Origin: Elysia crispata
Lineage: Eukaryota; Mollusca; Gastropoda; Plakobranchidae
Direction of reading: 5' to 3'
Length of the DNA stretch: 64,000 nucleotides
Assembly (NCBI GenBank): GCA_033675545.1
Contig: JAWDGP010006253.1
Coordinates: forward strand, 62,001 to 126,000
In this document: in pieces, positions 12,176-23,740 of the stretch
How positions within the stretch are numbered: position 1 is the stretch's first letter
Layout of the letters: each line of letters opens with the position of its first letter
Notes under the pieces: model-generated
Databases searched by the model: none
The model's input: only the letters and a program-made list of their open reading frames with translations
What the model was told of the DNA's origin: nothing
Program-made: the position numbers and the translations under genes

Positions 12176-12944
12176 GAAATCAAGCTTCCAGACAGGGAGG
12201 ACAGTTTTCATTGGCTGCTGCAAGAAATGGGCCCTCACACCATTGACTGTGACTTAATAGATTTTGATTGTCAATTTCTTCTTGACTTAGCATGTTTTGA
12301 AGGTGTTTCCCATTTTTCATTGGTAATTTCAATGACTTTGCAGGTTTTGATTGCCAAAATAATTGAATGGCACCCAGATTGATAACCAAAGAATGGGCAA
12401 CGGGAAATAACTGAGTTTGTGCCAAAATTGACTTAGCAGGTTTGGAAAGTGGACTCCTCATTTAGAATTTCCAAGATTCAAAAATAGCCAGATGCGCCCT
12501 AACGTGTGATTTTATTTTTTATTTATTTTACTTTCTTCCTTTGAACTTAAATACGCCCAAAACAAAGCAAAACAATATACATAATTTATGTAACTAATTT
12601 TATTGTTTTTAAAGTCTTTCATTGACTTTTCATAATTTAATGTGTTAAAAGGCCACGAACATAGTGATCATGCAACGTTTTCCTCGTTGTCGAAAACGCA
12701 AGTGAAAATTATAAGTTCTATTACAAACAGCGGTGCTCTGCATTGAAAAAGAACGTAGGAATCAGATAAACAATAACTTAATCTTTTGAAATAACAGCAG
12801 AATAATTATTAAGGAATACAGGCAGCTACACATACTCGTCATGTAAAAAGGTACACTCTATTGTGGAGTAACTACTTGAACAAAAAACGTGACTAATTAT
12901 GAAAATGTAAACCAAAACAGGGGGTCTGGATCTAGATAGCCTAG
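12176..12944. other. No gene; motif copies
   Basis: Noncoding. Three copies of the short motif gactt(a/t)gca(g/t)g(t)tttg lie at about 12286, 12333 and 12428. The remainder is AT-rich and shows nothing I can name. Confidence 0.4.
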
Positions 12945-13915
12945 TGGGGCAAGGGCATGTAGAAAACTTTGTGGTCACTTGCTCTCACAAGGGCTGTGGG
13001 CCCGATGCTCAAAGAGATGAGATCATCGTATTTGGCAGGAGCAATCTTGACAGGCCCACTGCTCAGCCTCATCAGGGGAACTTCTTAATGTCAGCCTGTT
13101 GACCTTTCAGAGTGACAGACTGGCTTGTCTTAAAGAAACTCGTTGATAAATAATCTTTGGTGGCTTTCACCTCCATGATGTTCATCCGGATGACAGGTTC
13201 ATTACCTTTTGTCCCTTTTCATGCCAAGTACCTTTAATCCTTGGGAAAGTTTTTTTTTTTGAGTCCTAAAAGTCCTCCCCCTGCAGTTGGTGGACTGAAA
13301 ACGGATGTTACTTCTTGCGAGTTTGAAGATGGACATGAGCTGGCACGGTACAAACACATCTCCTGCGTGTTTGACTGCAGTTGTGATAACGCTGTGGACA
13401 GAGTCCCCTTCGTTCTGACCATGGAATGACTTGAAGTGTCTGAAAGATAGTTACTCTAGATTGGTAGGGAATATGCCGTTTTTGTTTTGTACCACACATC
13501 CAGCTGAAAAAAGGTAAGCCTTTTTTTCCCTTTTGCTTTTGGGCATTCAGAGCCATGTAAACTGCTGTGGAAACTTCTGATCTGCCATGTTTACTCACCC
13601 CTTTATGTCATGAAAAACAGTCGCAAGATCCATCACAATGTTGCAAAATGTGAGATTAAAGTCAGCTATGCGTCGCTTGTAAAAGAGAGCATTCTCCTTG
13701 GATATGGGCAGGTGTATGATCTGTTGCAGGTCAAAGTGTATCTTTCTCCTGTTGAGCTGATTCCTTGCAACTCTTCTTCAGCTCCCACACTTTGACCTTT
13801 TCAGCAACATGTATGGTGTAGGGTGTTTTCAGTTTCTCTTTTTGCAACTCAGTTCCGTTTAGAAACGACAAGCAGAGAGAACATTGGTCTTTTTTTTTTT
13901 TTTTTTTTTTTTTTT
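12945..13915 (-). pseudogene. Transposase-like family X, copy C (C-terminal half, decayed)
   Basis: Minus-strand pieces read KKDQCSLCLSFLNGTEL, then KENALFYKRRIADFNLTF (about 13900-13640), a stretch aligning with 'CAGQNKN' but altered to CVVQNKNGIF (about 13490), SVHSVITTAVKHAGDVFVP (about 13400-13340), and finally PAKYDDLISLSIGP and HKVFYMPLPH near 12960. The last two match the usual C-terminal ending of family X. Several frame changes and stops show it is dead. It begins exactly at a long poly(A)/poly(C) tract (minus sense), so the N-terminal half is missing. Confidence 0.55.
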
Positions 13916-13940
13916 GGGGGGGGGGGGGTGGGGGGGGGGT
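13890..13940. repeat. Poly(T)-poly(G) tract
   Basis: About 26 T followed by G13, T and G10. Such a compound homopolymer is hard to sequence, so its exact length is doubtful. It marks the truncated edge of family X copy C. Confidence 0.9.
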
Positions 13941-14146
13941 GTTAAAGCCACGGTTCATGTCATTGAAAATCCTTGAGTTCATATATTCTTTTTTTTTTCT
14001 GCCGGTAACTTAGACGCCTCAAGGTAGTTGGCACAGACATATTTTACGAAATAAACTCTCCAACAGCAAGTAAAGTTCAAGTTTGTGAATAGAAATAAAA
14101 CAAAACTTGGCTCACAGAGGATTTTCAGGGTAGAAATTTACATGTA

Positions 14147-14618
14147 GGGGAGAGTGGAGCTAGAAGTCACAAAATCACTTTGACTGATAATTTGATACCT
14201 TTGATTTAAGCAGATTGCAACCAAACTGCACATGATAACGCTCATACCAACGACAAAGATTTGGAAAAGGTACAATTTTTTCAAACATTTAGTGGAAACT
14301 GATAGAAAACAATTTTTTGACACAAGTCTAGTTGTGACTTCTTGCCCCATGGGGGGGGGGGGGGGGGGGTGAAAAAATGCTTTAGAAATGTATACTTACA
14401 AAAATTGATGAGAAGGAATTTCCACTTTCAGGAGCCTTGATTTCAACATGTGCTTTTTGTAAGCAAACGAAATGTAAGAGTAAGCTCCCTTTGCAGGCAT
14501 GGTTTTCATTCGCCAAAAGACACCTGAAAATGGTTTCGCTTTTTTGCTAACACTATTATCTTCTCGGTTATGGGCTTTGTGACTTCTTGCCCCTGTGACT
14601 TCTAGCCCCACTCTCCCC
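14147..14618. mobile_element. 472-bp MITE with 24-bp terminal inverted repeats
   Basis: The left end 'ggggagagtggagctagaag' (continuing tcac) at 14147-14170 matches the complement of 14595-14618 at 23 of 24 positions. Inside lie two copies of 'gtgacttcttgcccc' (14335 and 14578) and a G20 run at 14351. There is no coding capacity. The left flank ends in TA but the right flank does not clearly repeat it, so the target duplication is unresolved. The terminus style (GGGG-AG-GTGGGGC) resembles the sequence at 31510 beside the pogo-like gene. Confidence 0.75.
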
Positions 14619-14829
14619 TGCATCAAGAAAATAATAGCAAATAAAACTCAGTTTTATTAATTGGAAGATTAAATCAAAATGGCTCGTACAGAATACCAAA
14701 AGCACACTCTACTTGCCAACTTGCCCTTGACAGTCGGTAATTAAACATTCTTTTCTCATCTGAATTTTCTTCTTGGAAACGGCCTCACCATGTTAGAGAA
14801 AAAAAGGCAGTGCTCCATCTACAACAAAA

Positions 14830-15270
14830 ACGAAGGGCCCTATTTTATCGGTGCCAGGATTGTAGGTTCTGGAATATTGAGTTTATTTGACTTGAACAAC
14901 TTGTAGATGGCTGAATACGGAATAATAATACCACCGTCGCTGTTGCTGCTACATGCTCCCATTTACATTATTATGAAATTGCAACCTGCATCTGCTATAG
15001 CCATAAGGAATATAGAGTGATGGCCTTTGTAGTTGAAAAATTGAGTGGTCCAGAGTTTGGCGGTGCTTTAATCTTAACTGTCTGCCATCAATAGCCCCAA
15101 AACAAAAAGGGTAATTACACCTGGCCATCAAAAAAATTTTCAGCAGTAGATGTCCACTTCCTCATCAGGAATAGGCATCTCAGTCGCTTGTAACTTATCC
15201 CAAATGACTGTAATTGTCTTCTTTACAATAGTCCTGGCAGTTGCAAAGCCAATTCTAAAACGAAAGCATA
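14830..15270 (-). pseudogene. Harbinger (PIF) transposase fragment
   Basis: Minus-strand frames give FRIGFATARTIVKKTITVIW, then IWDKLQATEMPIPDEE (about 15255-15165), and after a slip CNYPFCFGAIDGRQLRLKHR (about 15125-15060). A further slip gives KAITLYSLWL and a decayed tail. 'NYPFC-GAIDG' holds the first catalytic aspartate of Harbinger DDE transposases. The remaining catalytic region is not readable. It is on the strand opposite to the transposase tail at 15705, so the two are not one simple gene. Confidence 0.6.
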
Positions 15271-15704
15271 AGGAATGAAAAGTTTCTCCAGTTGTCGCAA
15301 ATTCGAAATATCACAAAGGCGACCAAAAAAAAAAAAAAAAAAAAAATGTATATCCAATCACTCCAACACCCAAACAAATGATTTTAACAAAGATGTGTTT
15401 ACAATTTGCTCCTTAGCCACAGCCTGCCAAGTAAAATGGCAGTCATTATGGACTTCTGTTATAGCCGTCATTTGGATTACTTTCTTAAATTGTTCTTCTG
15501 CTCTACACTAAAAGCATTAAAACAGAAAGTAAGATCAACATCGATAGTTATCACTTCTCAAGTTTTGTAATTCTTCCTTGGCCAGTTCAGTCTTAACCTT
15601 ATAGATTTCAATGTGAACCTTCAACCACTCGTCCCAAATACTAGGATCGGCATCAGAAGAGGCATTTGTCGCTGTTCTGAAAGGAAAATGATAATTTTTT
15701 TTTA

Positions 15705-16007
15705 TTGCTTGCAAAACTCAGTCCTGAGAAGATTGATGATGTCGTCATGGCATGCTGTGTTTTGCACAATTTTCTGATAGTCAAAACTTCTCAGCAATAC
15801 ACTCCACAAGGATCTCTCGATGTTGAAGATCCAGAAACGCACATCTTGGAAACCGGACTTCGTCCTGATGGAGCAAACATTGCTGCTATCGCCAGAGGCC
15901 ACACAAGAAATGCGTCCACAGAGGCAAAAAGAGTGCGAGACCTTTACACACACTACTTCAATAATGATGGCAAAGTGCCGTGGCAAGACAAAATAATATT
16001 AAAGTAA
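15705..16007 (+). pseudogene. Harbinger transposase, C-terminal piece
   Basis: The plus strand reads KLSPEKIDDVVMACCVLHNF, RNASTEAKRVRDLYTHYFNN and VPWQDKIILK before a stop. 'ACCVLHNF' and the terminal 'R--Y--YF---G-VPWQ' are the end of the DDE_Tnp_4 domain of Harbinger transposases. A CTCAG acceptor-like site immediately precedes the conserved block, so this may be a last exon. Upstream plus-strand exons were not found, so the gene is incomplete here. It lies entirely within the intron of the minus-strand MADF gene. Confidence 0.65.
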
Positions 16008-16036
16008 CATGGTGACAGTAATTTTGACAAAACATA

Positions 16037-16056
16037 TGGATGGATGGATGGATGGA
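16037..16056. repeat. (GGAT)n short microsatellite
   Basis: About five tandem 'tgga' units, followed by GA-rich sequence to about 16140. Confidence 0.8.
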
Positions 16057-16639
16057 CAGACAGAGAGAGATAGAGACGCAAGCATGAATGAGAGAGAGGG
16101 AGGAAGAAAGGGAGGGAGGGAAAGTGAGAGCGAAGACAAGGGTAATTTGATGTGGAAACGTGAAAGAAAAAACAGGCAGTGATTTGAATAAAATATACAT
16201 AATCATAAACATGATCATATCTTACCTCTTCTGCTTCATACTCCGTGTCGAAGCCATCCAATAACGGCGGTGTTGTGTCCTCCTCGACATTTGAACGAGC
16301 TTTTCGCACTGTGTTTTGGTCTTTCAAGAACATAAGATTTATAGTACCATAATTTTGTTAGAATAACATCCTGTGCACCTGCACCCGACACTTTTGAGGA
16401 CTCAACTTTCTTGTACTCCTTGCCAAACGCAGTCCTCAAATTCGCAATTTTTTTGGTGACTGTGTCTTTTGACGCCTGTGGATCAAAAGTCTTTACGTAT
16501 TGTGTCAATTCAGCGTAGGCTTGTTCCTTCAATGCCTTATTACTATACTCTTTACACGTCACTTTCCACAAACATTCATACTTTCTATATATTTCGATTA
16601 AATTTAGCACTTGCCCTTTGGTCCAAGAACTCATGATTT

Positions 16640-17570
16640 ACTTCGTGTAGACAGCAGTGAACAACGTGTATCCTACGGCTGTGGAGGCATAGATCTAGGC
16701 CTAGTGAATGCCTAGGCCTACATGCCAAGCATGTGTTTGTCCCATGGAGCTATAAATAACTACTGCTGTCCGGACAGCCAGTGTTCGCCTAGCCCATTGT
16801 GTTGGATCCGTGTTGGATCAAAATTCAGCAATAAAAAAAAAATTATAATCACTACATTAGATCTATAGTGTTTGGTATTTTTTCCGCATTGAAATTTGAT
16901 GCTGATCACGATTTTGAAGTCAAATTTACACATTTTTAACTTTGACACCTCAAGTTTGTCGGCTCCGTCAGGAGCTGATTGTACAATCGACGCAAAATAT
17001 CAAGCACTGCCAGATAATTTTTGATCGGCCGTGCGATGGATTTATGAGTTTTTGCCCATACACTATACAATCGGTTGTACAATCTGGGCTCTCGCCCGAT
17101 CGATCTCGATGGATCGGTGCGATAGATTGCATTGGTCTATGGCCCCCTTAAGTACTTTGTATCTTACTCCTTAGTGGTAAGATGATGCGGGGATTTTTTT
17201 CTCAGTACTGATATCACAAGATGTTTTTAGTGGCCTCCACATACACACACACACAAAAAAAGAAAAGGATATTTTCAGCTTCTTGGTATGTGGTTGTTGT
17301 TTTTTCTAAAACTGAGATTCATTCACCCTTTCACTTTTGGTTTAAAAAAAAGAAATAGCTATTATTGCAATTAATTTTCAAAACATCAGCTACAATAAAT
17401 TCGGATGGCAAATCTGGCTTTTCACTTAAAAAAAATGTACATTTCCATCATTGCATTGTATTAATTTAACAATAAAATTCATGAAAATGCTTAAAGTTGA
17501 ATGGAACAAAAAGAAATTATCAAATTAAATTGTGGAAATTAGCTCTCTTTTGTTTTAGATAAAAGATTAC
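16640..17570. other. No gene; possible Harbinger terminus at about 17130-17150
   Basis: There is no coding signal. The sequence 'cattggtctatggccccctt' at about 17131 reads, on the other strand, as a G-rich end followed by CCATAGACCAATG, a style seen at Harbinger ends. I could not find a matching inverted copy, so this is weak. Confidence 0.25.
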
Positions 17571-17579
17571 ATCCGTCAC

Positions 17580-18033
17580 TTACCGTTTTCTTGGTTTTGC
17601 CTTCTCAAAGACATTGACAGTTTTTGTTGTGATTTTTTACTGTTCCTGAAGCTCACAATCACTGCTGTTCCCTTTCTTACTAGATTCCATCTCCTGCTCC
17701 TATGATACTAATGAGGTAAATAAAATACTCCCCTTCTGCCTCTTTTTCACTTTCACTTACATGAATCACATTTATTTTCTTTGGCGTGTGTTGGGTGAAC
17801 ACAATGTCTACTATTTAAAAAAAAAAAAAGATTTTTAGGGTTATACTTTGCCTTTACAGAGGATAAATTTTTACAAAAGTATACGACTAGATACCGGTTC
17901 ATGGTTCAATTGAACTGAATGTGATAGGCACTCCTTTTCCTCGTATTTCAGCAATCTTTTGTGGCGCTATCATAATTGTTTTTCTCAATACTTTTAGTAT
18001 AAAGTAAAAAAAATTAACAGACTTCTGAAAAGT

Positions 18034-18084
<51 letters not shown>

Positions 18085-19350
18085 GTAATGACAACATAAA
18101 ATAAGTAATATTGTAAGTATACAATAACTTACAGGCGAAATCATCATATTAAAATTACAAATTTCATATTTTCTATTCTTTAATTTTTCTTCAACAGCAT
18201 TCTTTTAGTTTTACACACCATTATTGATGTTACTGTGACTAACATCCTCTGGTTTGAAGAATTGGGGTCAGCCCATGAGTCAGGAATGTTGACCGAAAGA
18301 AAAGTACATCATCTCAATCTACAGTAACTGTTGAGTTTCTAACTTTTAGTCAATATAAAAAATATTATGAAACAGGAAATGGAGCTATTCATATTCCAGT
18401 CTGAGAAAGACAACCCACCATGTCTGGCTGAAAATTCAGTCTCTAAATATCAACAAAACACTTCAATTAGAGGACAATTAACCACTGATCATCATTAGCT
18501 TGGTCACATTCTTCTTTCTGATTTTACAAAATTAGTTAACTTGTCGAAAAGATTTACATATAGACCTATATGAGTAGCCTTGATTAAATAAAAGGAACAA
18601 GCAATCAAGAACTAAATTCAAGTAGGTCTTGTAAAAGTTGTATGTCAAATTGTGTTTTAGGTAGACATCTCAAAAAACAATGTTATTTTTTTAATTAAAG
18701 CAGTCTAAAATATTGCATTTATCAATTCCATAACTGCCACACTATAAATATCCAGTCGTAATATATGGGTTCTGTTTGGGGAGGGCCACCTCCAGTACCC
18801 CTACAGTGGGTGTTGTAGGCAGGAACTGCCCATTCTAGATCCTGTGAGGAATAATAAATAACATCAACATTTTACATTTGAAAGAATTGATTTTATAGTC
18901 GCAGTCGATAAATGTCATGAATTTCATGTCACTGCAGTAAGTAAACATAGATTACTATAATCTAGATTTAGCTTAGTCAACTGCAAAGTACAATGACGAT
19001 GAAATCTAGTTCAACAATAACACTAATATGTGGCTTAAATAATTGTTTAAATAACGATGAAATTACAGTTTCCTAACTACACACACTGTACGAAGATGAT
19101 GATGGCCATTTGTGGTAGCATTTGAACAGTCTATGAGAGTCATATAACTTTAAAAATATGTACATCATTTTATTGCTGTTGCCGGATTTAGAGTAGTTAT
19201 AAAAACAAATAAACTACCAAGATAGGAACAGTTACAGAAGTATTAATTAATTAAAATGTAATGTCTACTCACTCGCCTTTTTTTCCGGCACTCATCCACT
19301 TCTCTCCGCACCAGAAAAGTGGCTGTCACTTCATTGGCAACAAATTGCCA
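17580..19350 (-). pseudogene. Possible Myb/SANT-like (NAIF1-type) gene remnant
   Basis: Three minus-strand pieces have the look of one gene. At 19345-19270, TWQFVANEVTATFLVRREVD with ECRKKRR runs into a GTGAGT donor and resembles the 'W--IA--VNA----RT-DEV-KKW' pattern of Myb/SANT-like domains. At about 18820-18740, GTGGGPPQTEPI resembles the 'TGGGPP' linker that follows such domains. At about 17700-17580, a piece with FEKAKPRK ends at a GTAAGT donor. There is at least one in-frame stop in the last piece, and phases were not reconciled. Such genes are often second proteins of Harbinger elements. Low confidence. Confidence 0.3.
18036..18082. repeat. (TA)n microsatellite
   Basis: A perfect TA dinucleotide run of about 23 repeats. 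Confidence 0.95.
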
Positions 19351-19399
19351 TGTTTTTATTTAAGTTTGTTAGATTTAAGCGTGTTGCTCGTCTGCTTTA

Positions 19400-20855
19400 T
19401 GCATTCAATGCTTTATGTTGGAGTTCACTAGTTCTAACAATTTATTTGTCTCTCTCTCTCTAAAAAAAATTGGTTTTACTTTTACTCATTTCAAGGACTA
19501 AGATTATCTAAAATTTATAAAATTGGAAGCTGATCCAGTAAAAAATCAAAGGTTATTAATTTATTCTTTCTTGAGGAAAATAAATAGGCCTAGAAGTACA
19601 AAATTTATAAAAAAAAAAAAAACTAGATCGGGGAAGCGGTGTCGTCACAAAAAAAAGCCATGGCGTCCTTTAAACCAGGGCTGCCAGATGGCCAAAGTTC
19701 CTCGATGTCAATTTCTAACTCAAAAGTGGTCAAATGGAACCTCACGTGGCCAAACACTACAAACACTTTGACCCCTTGAAAAACTCAACGGTCATGATAA
19801 ACGAAAAATCGACTAAACAAAGAGAAAAATATAGTGAATTAAAAAAATATTAATATGATAAACATGACGTCCGATGTAGCCTCATTTTCCCCAATGTACT
19901 GCCCTGACCATGTTCTACTATAATTTCCCCGATCTGGCCAACTGCAACGATCCAAGAGTGACAAGAAATTCCTACTGCTAGCTGAATTTCTTCTTCAGAA
20001 TTTCGAGTTGTTGATATGATGCAGTATTATGAGAAGTGAATTGGATAGTGAAAAAGGTAATGGATAGTTGAAAAATAAGTTGAGAGGAAAGGAGGTACCC
20101 TGGCAAAAAAGAAGTGATCGTGTCAGCCAGAAACTGCCTCTAATCCTCCTCTGAGTCAGTCTGACACTTTCTTTTTTTTTTTTTTTTGTGTAAAAGTTTG
20201 CATTTCTGGGGACACAGAGCTGCTTCAGGACCTGGAGATCAGCAAATTTGGCACCGCTGATTGCCAGAGAGCCAGAATAGAGCGGCTTGGGAGAGTTGAG
20301 GATACACGGGATTTTTCAGGCAGAGATTTGTAACGTAGCAATGCGACAGCCGCTTTCATTTTACAATTGACAAAAAAATATGAAAAACAGTCATAGATAT
20401 TACACAAGTTTTTTAAGTACAAATTTTTATCCGACAAGCTGTCAGTTCAATCCATTGTCAGCGCTGCTGACTCCCTTCTGTACAACATGCATACTCATGT
20501 TTTTTCATCCTTATAAAATATTCGCTGCTTATCTTAACTAAATTTCACTGATTAGCCTTACAAAGCTTGTTCTACATTACATTTGTGCCAAAGGATTTTA
20601 CGCTATGTTCTCAAGTAAGTATATTGTACTTGTAGCGGTACTTAAAAAAATTTACAAAATTTCAAACTCAATTTTTCCAAAACTATGAAAAGTGGATTTA
20701 GTCAGTTCTTGCGCTAAGCCGTCGATAATTTAGAAAATAAATTGTAAGCTGAAATACATTGCCACACATACATTTTTTCATGCACCCACCACCAACTTTG
20801 ATCAGCTCATATCAATTATCATACCTCTACAGCCGGCTTGCATGAAAAACATATA
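19400..20855. other. No recognised gene
   Basis: AT-rich, with short open frames only. 'cagggctgccagatggccaa' at 19677 has the style of a hAT terminus, but no convincing partner or 8-bp duplication was found. Confidence 0.35.
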
Positions 20856-20858
20856 TAT

Positions 20859-23220
20859 TTAGTGGTACTTTTTTTTAAGGCCCAAATAGTGACAATGAAA
20901 CCATTTGTGACAAATGTCACAATCTATCCAATCCATATCCACCCCACCCTTACAAAATTCTTTTCTGATTTCTTCATCCAAACATAAAGCACATAACTGA
21001 TCATTCTTCCTCTTTTTCGTACAATTTGATGCAGCTTTGTTAGATCCTCTTTTCCTTTTTTTGTCCAAAAGTCATACCCTCACCTTTAGGTCGTCCCTTT
21101 GTTTTTGATCTTGAGAATTTTGCACTTGTACAAATTCGTTCCCCATTTTGAGTACGCACCGAAAAGGACTCCCCGTATGCTTTCAGTTCTCGCATACAAA
21201 CACTATCTTGACACAGTCCATCGGTCCCATTCTCAACATTGTCATGATATTCAGAACTGCTTCCCCCCTCACCATCATCGCCATGACTCACAGCACTGCC
21301 ACCTCTCTCTTCATCATTGTCCTGATCCACAGCACTGCCACCCCTTTCCTCATTGCTATGACTCACACCACTGCAGCCCCCCTCTCCACCATTGCCATAA
21401 TCCACAATCCGAACCATTTTAGAACCCCTCTCAACTAAATTGATCAACTCTTCCCGCACAAGTGTGTGAGCATTGCCATTGACTTCATCCAATGTAGTGC
21501 TCTCGACCTCTACACCACCAACCGAGTCTACTAAGCTTATCAACTCTTCCCCCCTCTCCACTAGCTCAACCAACTCTTCTCGCACACTGTCAACTTCCCC
21601 TTGATCCACTCTTTTGTTCCCGTGTAAACTCAGACCAATCCTGTACTTGATCAACACCTGTGGCCTCTTCTCTAACTGAAACACTTTGCCCAGCAACTTC
21701 TCCGTGACCTTCATGATGAGGACCCACAATTGTGGTCATTTCATCTGCATACTCCAAGCAGTCCTCAACTTCCACTTCCTCACCATCCCGCCATCTTTCT
21801 ATCAGACCCCTGAGGACATTTAAACGTCTCTCAAACATATCCTGACCACAGCGTGACCCAACAGACACCAGCTCCCTACACACATCTTTCATTCTCAAGC
21901 GCTTCTGCCATTCTGCCATCTCTGAATTTCTGTCCACCATACTCACTGTCCCTATAGCTGCACAAGCACCTGTCTCAATCTCAGACGTAGTCTCATGCAT
22001 CACACATTCAATCATTCGCTTCAACTTGTATCGCTCTGGCACAGTTTCAACAACATTCACACCTTCACTTTCATACACAGCCAGCATGTGCCAACATGGC
22101 AGACCCTTTTCAACAAAATGCAGACACTGACACCCCTCCCCCACAAAGTACTCCATTACTTCCCCATCACTCTTCCTCACCAACAACACTTTTGCCTCAC
22201 AGTCATAGCTGCACTCCACATCTTTCAATTTATTGTACTGCAGCATGATCTGATCACAGGCATATGGTGTAAGTACCTTCTGTGCCTCACTGAGGACAGC
22301 AGCAGCACGTGTAACTTCTGGACGAAGCACAACAGTTCTCAGAGCCAGTTCCTGGACTTTTTGCTTCAGTCTCAGTTCGTTTTGACTGTGAAACGACAGA
22401 AGTGACTTAAAAAAATTTGTCAAACTAGTTTTTGAGTTCCCTACTGTTTTGTGGGCACGATTGTGGCGCTCAACAAAATTATTTGTTTTATTTCCCCATG
22501 TTACCATGGTTTTTGTTGAAAAATAGGCCCAGTTATGCCTCACAGGAACCCAGTTTTTATTTAGATATGCCTTAAATACACCATTTGGAATGTTATCCAG
22601 ACACTCCCAGAAGACATTTTCACTTGCACATTTTAACATTTTTGAACACAGCTGATGCATACACTCTTGCTCCACCTTTGGACAATACTTTCTTACAGCA
22701 TCATACAAAGATTTGGCCACATGAAAACGACACAAGACGATACATGTATCACACTCAGGCATTGTCATTTTTACTGCTGCAATCTCACTCGCATCCTTGT
22801 CAACAATTACTGTCCTCACACACACACCCTCATTTCTCCGTACAAACTCACCAAACAAGACAGACAAAGTCACCATTCTTTCATCTTTCACACATGCATA
22901 CCCGACACATTGACCAACATTGTCCCCATCCACAACCATGAACACAACCATAGGGTAGCTGAATGTATTTAAACAATACGTTGTGTCAATAAATAAAACA
23001 TCTGGGTAGCTCCTTAATAACTTTTTCATATGTGTGGTTTGTATGAAGACTGTTTTGATTGTATTGTCTTCTTCAAAAACACTGTAGTGTGCCCCAGCAT
23101 CCTGTGTGACCATATCTGTGAGCACTGTCCACACTTGCTCCTCCAGGCTTCTGCCATTGGTCCTGGTTTGGTTGGCTTTCTGCCTCAGGTTATGGACATC
23201 CTTAACCTTAACAGGTTTAC
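20859..23220 (-). pseudogene. MULE transposase with SWIM zinc finger, main exon
   Basis: The exon opens after TTTTCCAG at 23220 and reads KPVKVKDVHNLRQKANQTRT, then FIDTTYCLNTFSYPM (first catalytic D region), VIVDKDASEIAA, CRFHVAKSLYDAV, NNFVERHNRAHKT and the SWIM finger CQCLHFVEKGLPCWHML. This order is that of MULE transposases related to ZSWIM1/ZSWIM3. The frame is open for about 540 codons. A slip near 21620 leads into an acidic, Gly/Glu-rich linker (to about 21070). A second slip, at an A7 run near 21055, leads into a Cys/His finger, DWIDCDICHKWFHCHYLGL, resembling PHD, ending at 20859. The preceding exon at 30625-30735 joins in phase, with mariner and Gypsy elements in between. Confidence 0.75.
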
Positions 23221-23224
23221 CTGG

Positions 23225-23740
23225 AAAACAAGAATGTTAGCATGTTACCATAATATATTCCAAAAGTCTGATAAAGTTATTCACACGATCATGCCATCAT
23301 GTAGGCAATTACAGTAGTCTCAGGATAAACGCACGGTCTTCGGGAGGCCTCAATAGCGTGCGTTTAGGAGATGCGTGTATAACTGCATACCTTCTTGGCA
23401 AGTTAACATTTGATGAGGTTCAAGTAATGATTTCACTTTCTGTTTAGTGGAATACTAATGCAAAAACTACAACAAATGCGGCCGCAAGGCGATGATCAGA
23501 AATCAGACACACACACAATAATCCTCTACATTATTTTTGTTTTTGATCTAAAAAGTGCACAGTCTACTTAATATGAACCGCTGATGCGAAAAGTTAACAT
23601 CCAAGGTAAAAATAGGCTTTAGGTTCAGGGTCAATCCACAAATTCAAAGGAAATGTGATAAAGGCTATGATCAGATTTCGCAGACACACGCGACCAAATT
23701 AACTTATTATTTGGCTTTACCTACGTTACTATCGCACATA
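23225..23740. other. MULE intron, no other feature
   Basis: Noncoding sequence between the MULE main exon and the mariner insertion. I see no repeats or genes. Confidence 0.4.

Larger units (their letters stand above)
15550..16634 (-). pseudogene. MADF-domain partner gene of a Harbinger element
   Basis: Exon 1 (16634 to 16226) starts MSSWTKGQVLNLIEIYRKYE and contains LWKVTCKEYSNK, DTVTKKIANLRTAFGKE and KLWYYKSYV, the layout of a MADF (Myb/SANT-like) DNA-binding domain. A one-base slip near 16325 moves the frame to FLKDQNTVRKARSNVEED, ending EYEAEE at a GTAAGA donor. A probable second exon (15676 to about 15550, after TTTCAG) reads SSDADPSIWDEWLKVHIEIY and KTELAKEELQNLRSDN. Its phase does not match exon 1, which may reflect another indel. 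Harbinger elements usually carry such a Myb-like second protein, which helps bring the transposase to DNA. The transposase tail on the opposite strand lies in the intron. Confidence 0.55.

Noticed and set aside
19677..20270. hAT-type MITE starting cagggctgccagatggcc
   Set aside because: The putative right end matches poorly and no 8-bp duplication was found.
21099..22972. Plus-strand frames rich in His, Thr and Leu
   Set aside because: They are the complement of the MULE exon and its acidic linker, with no independent support.
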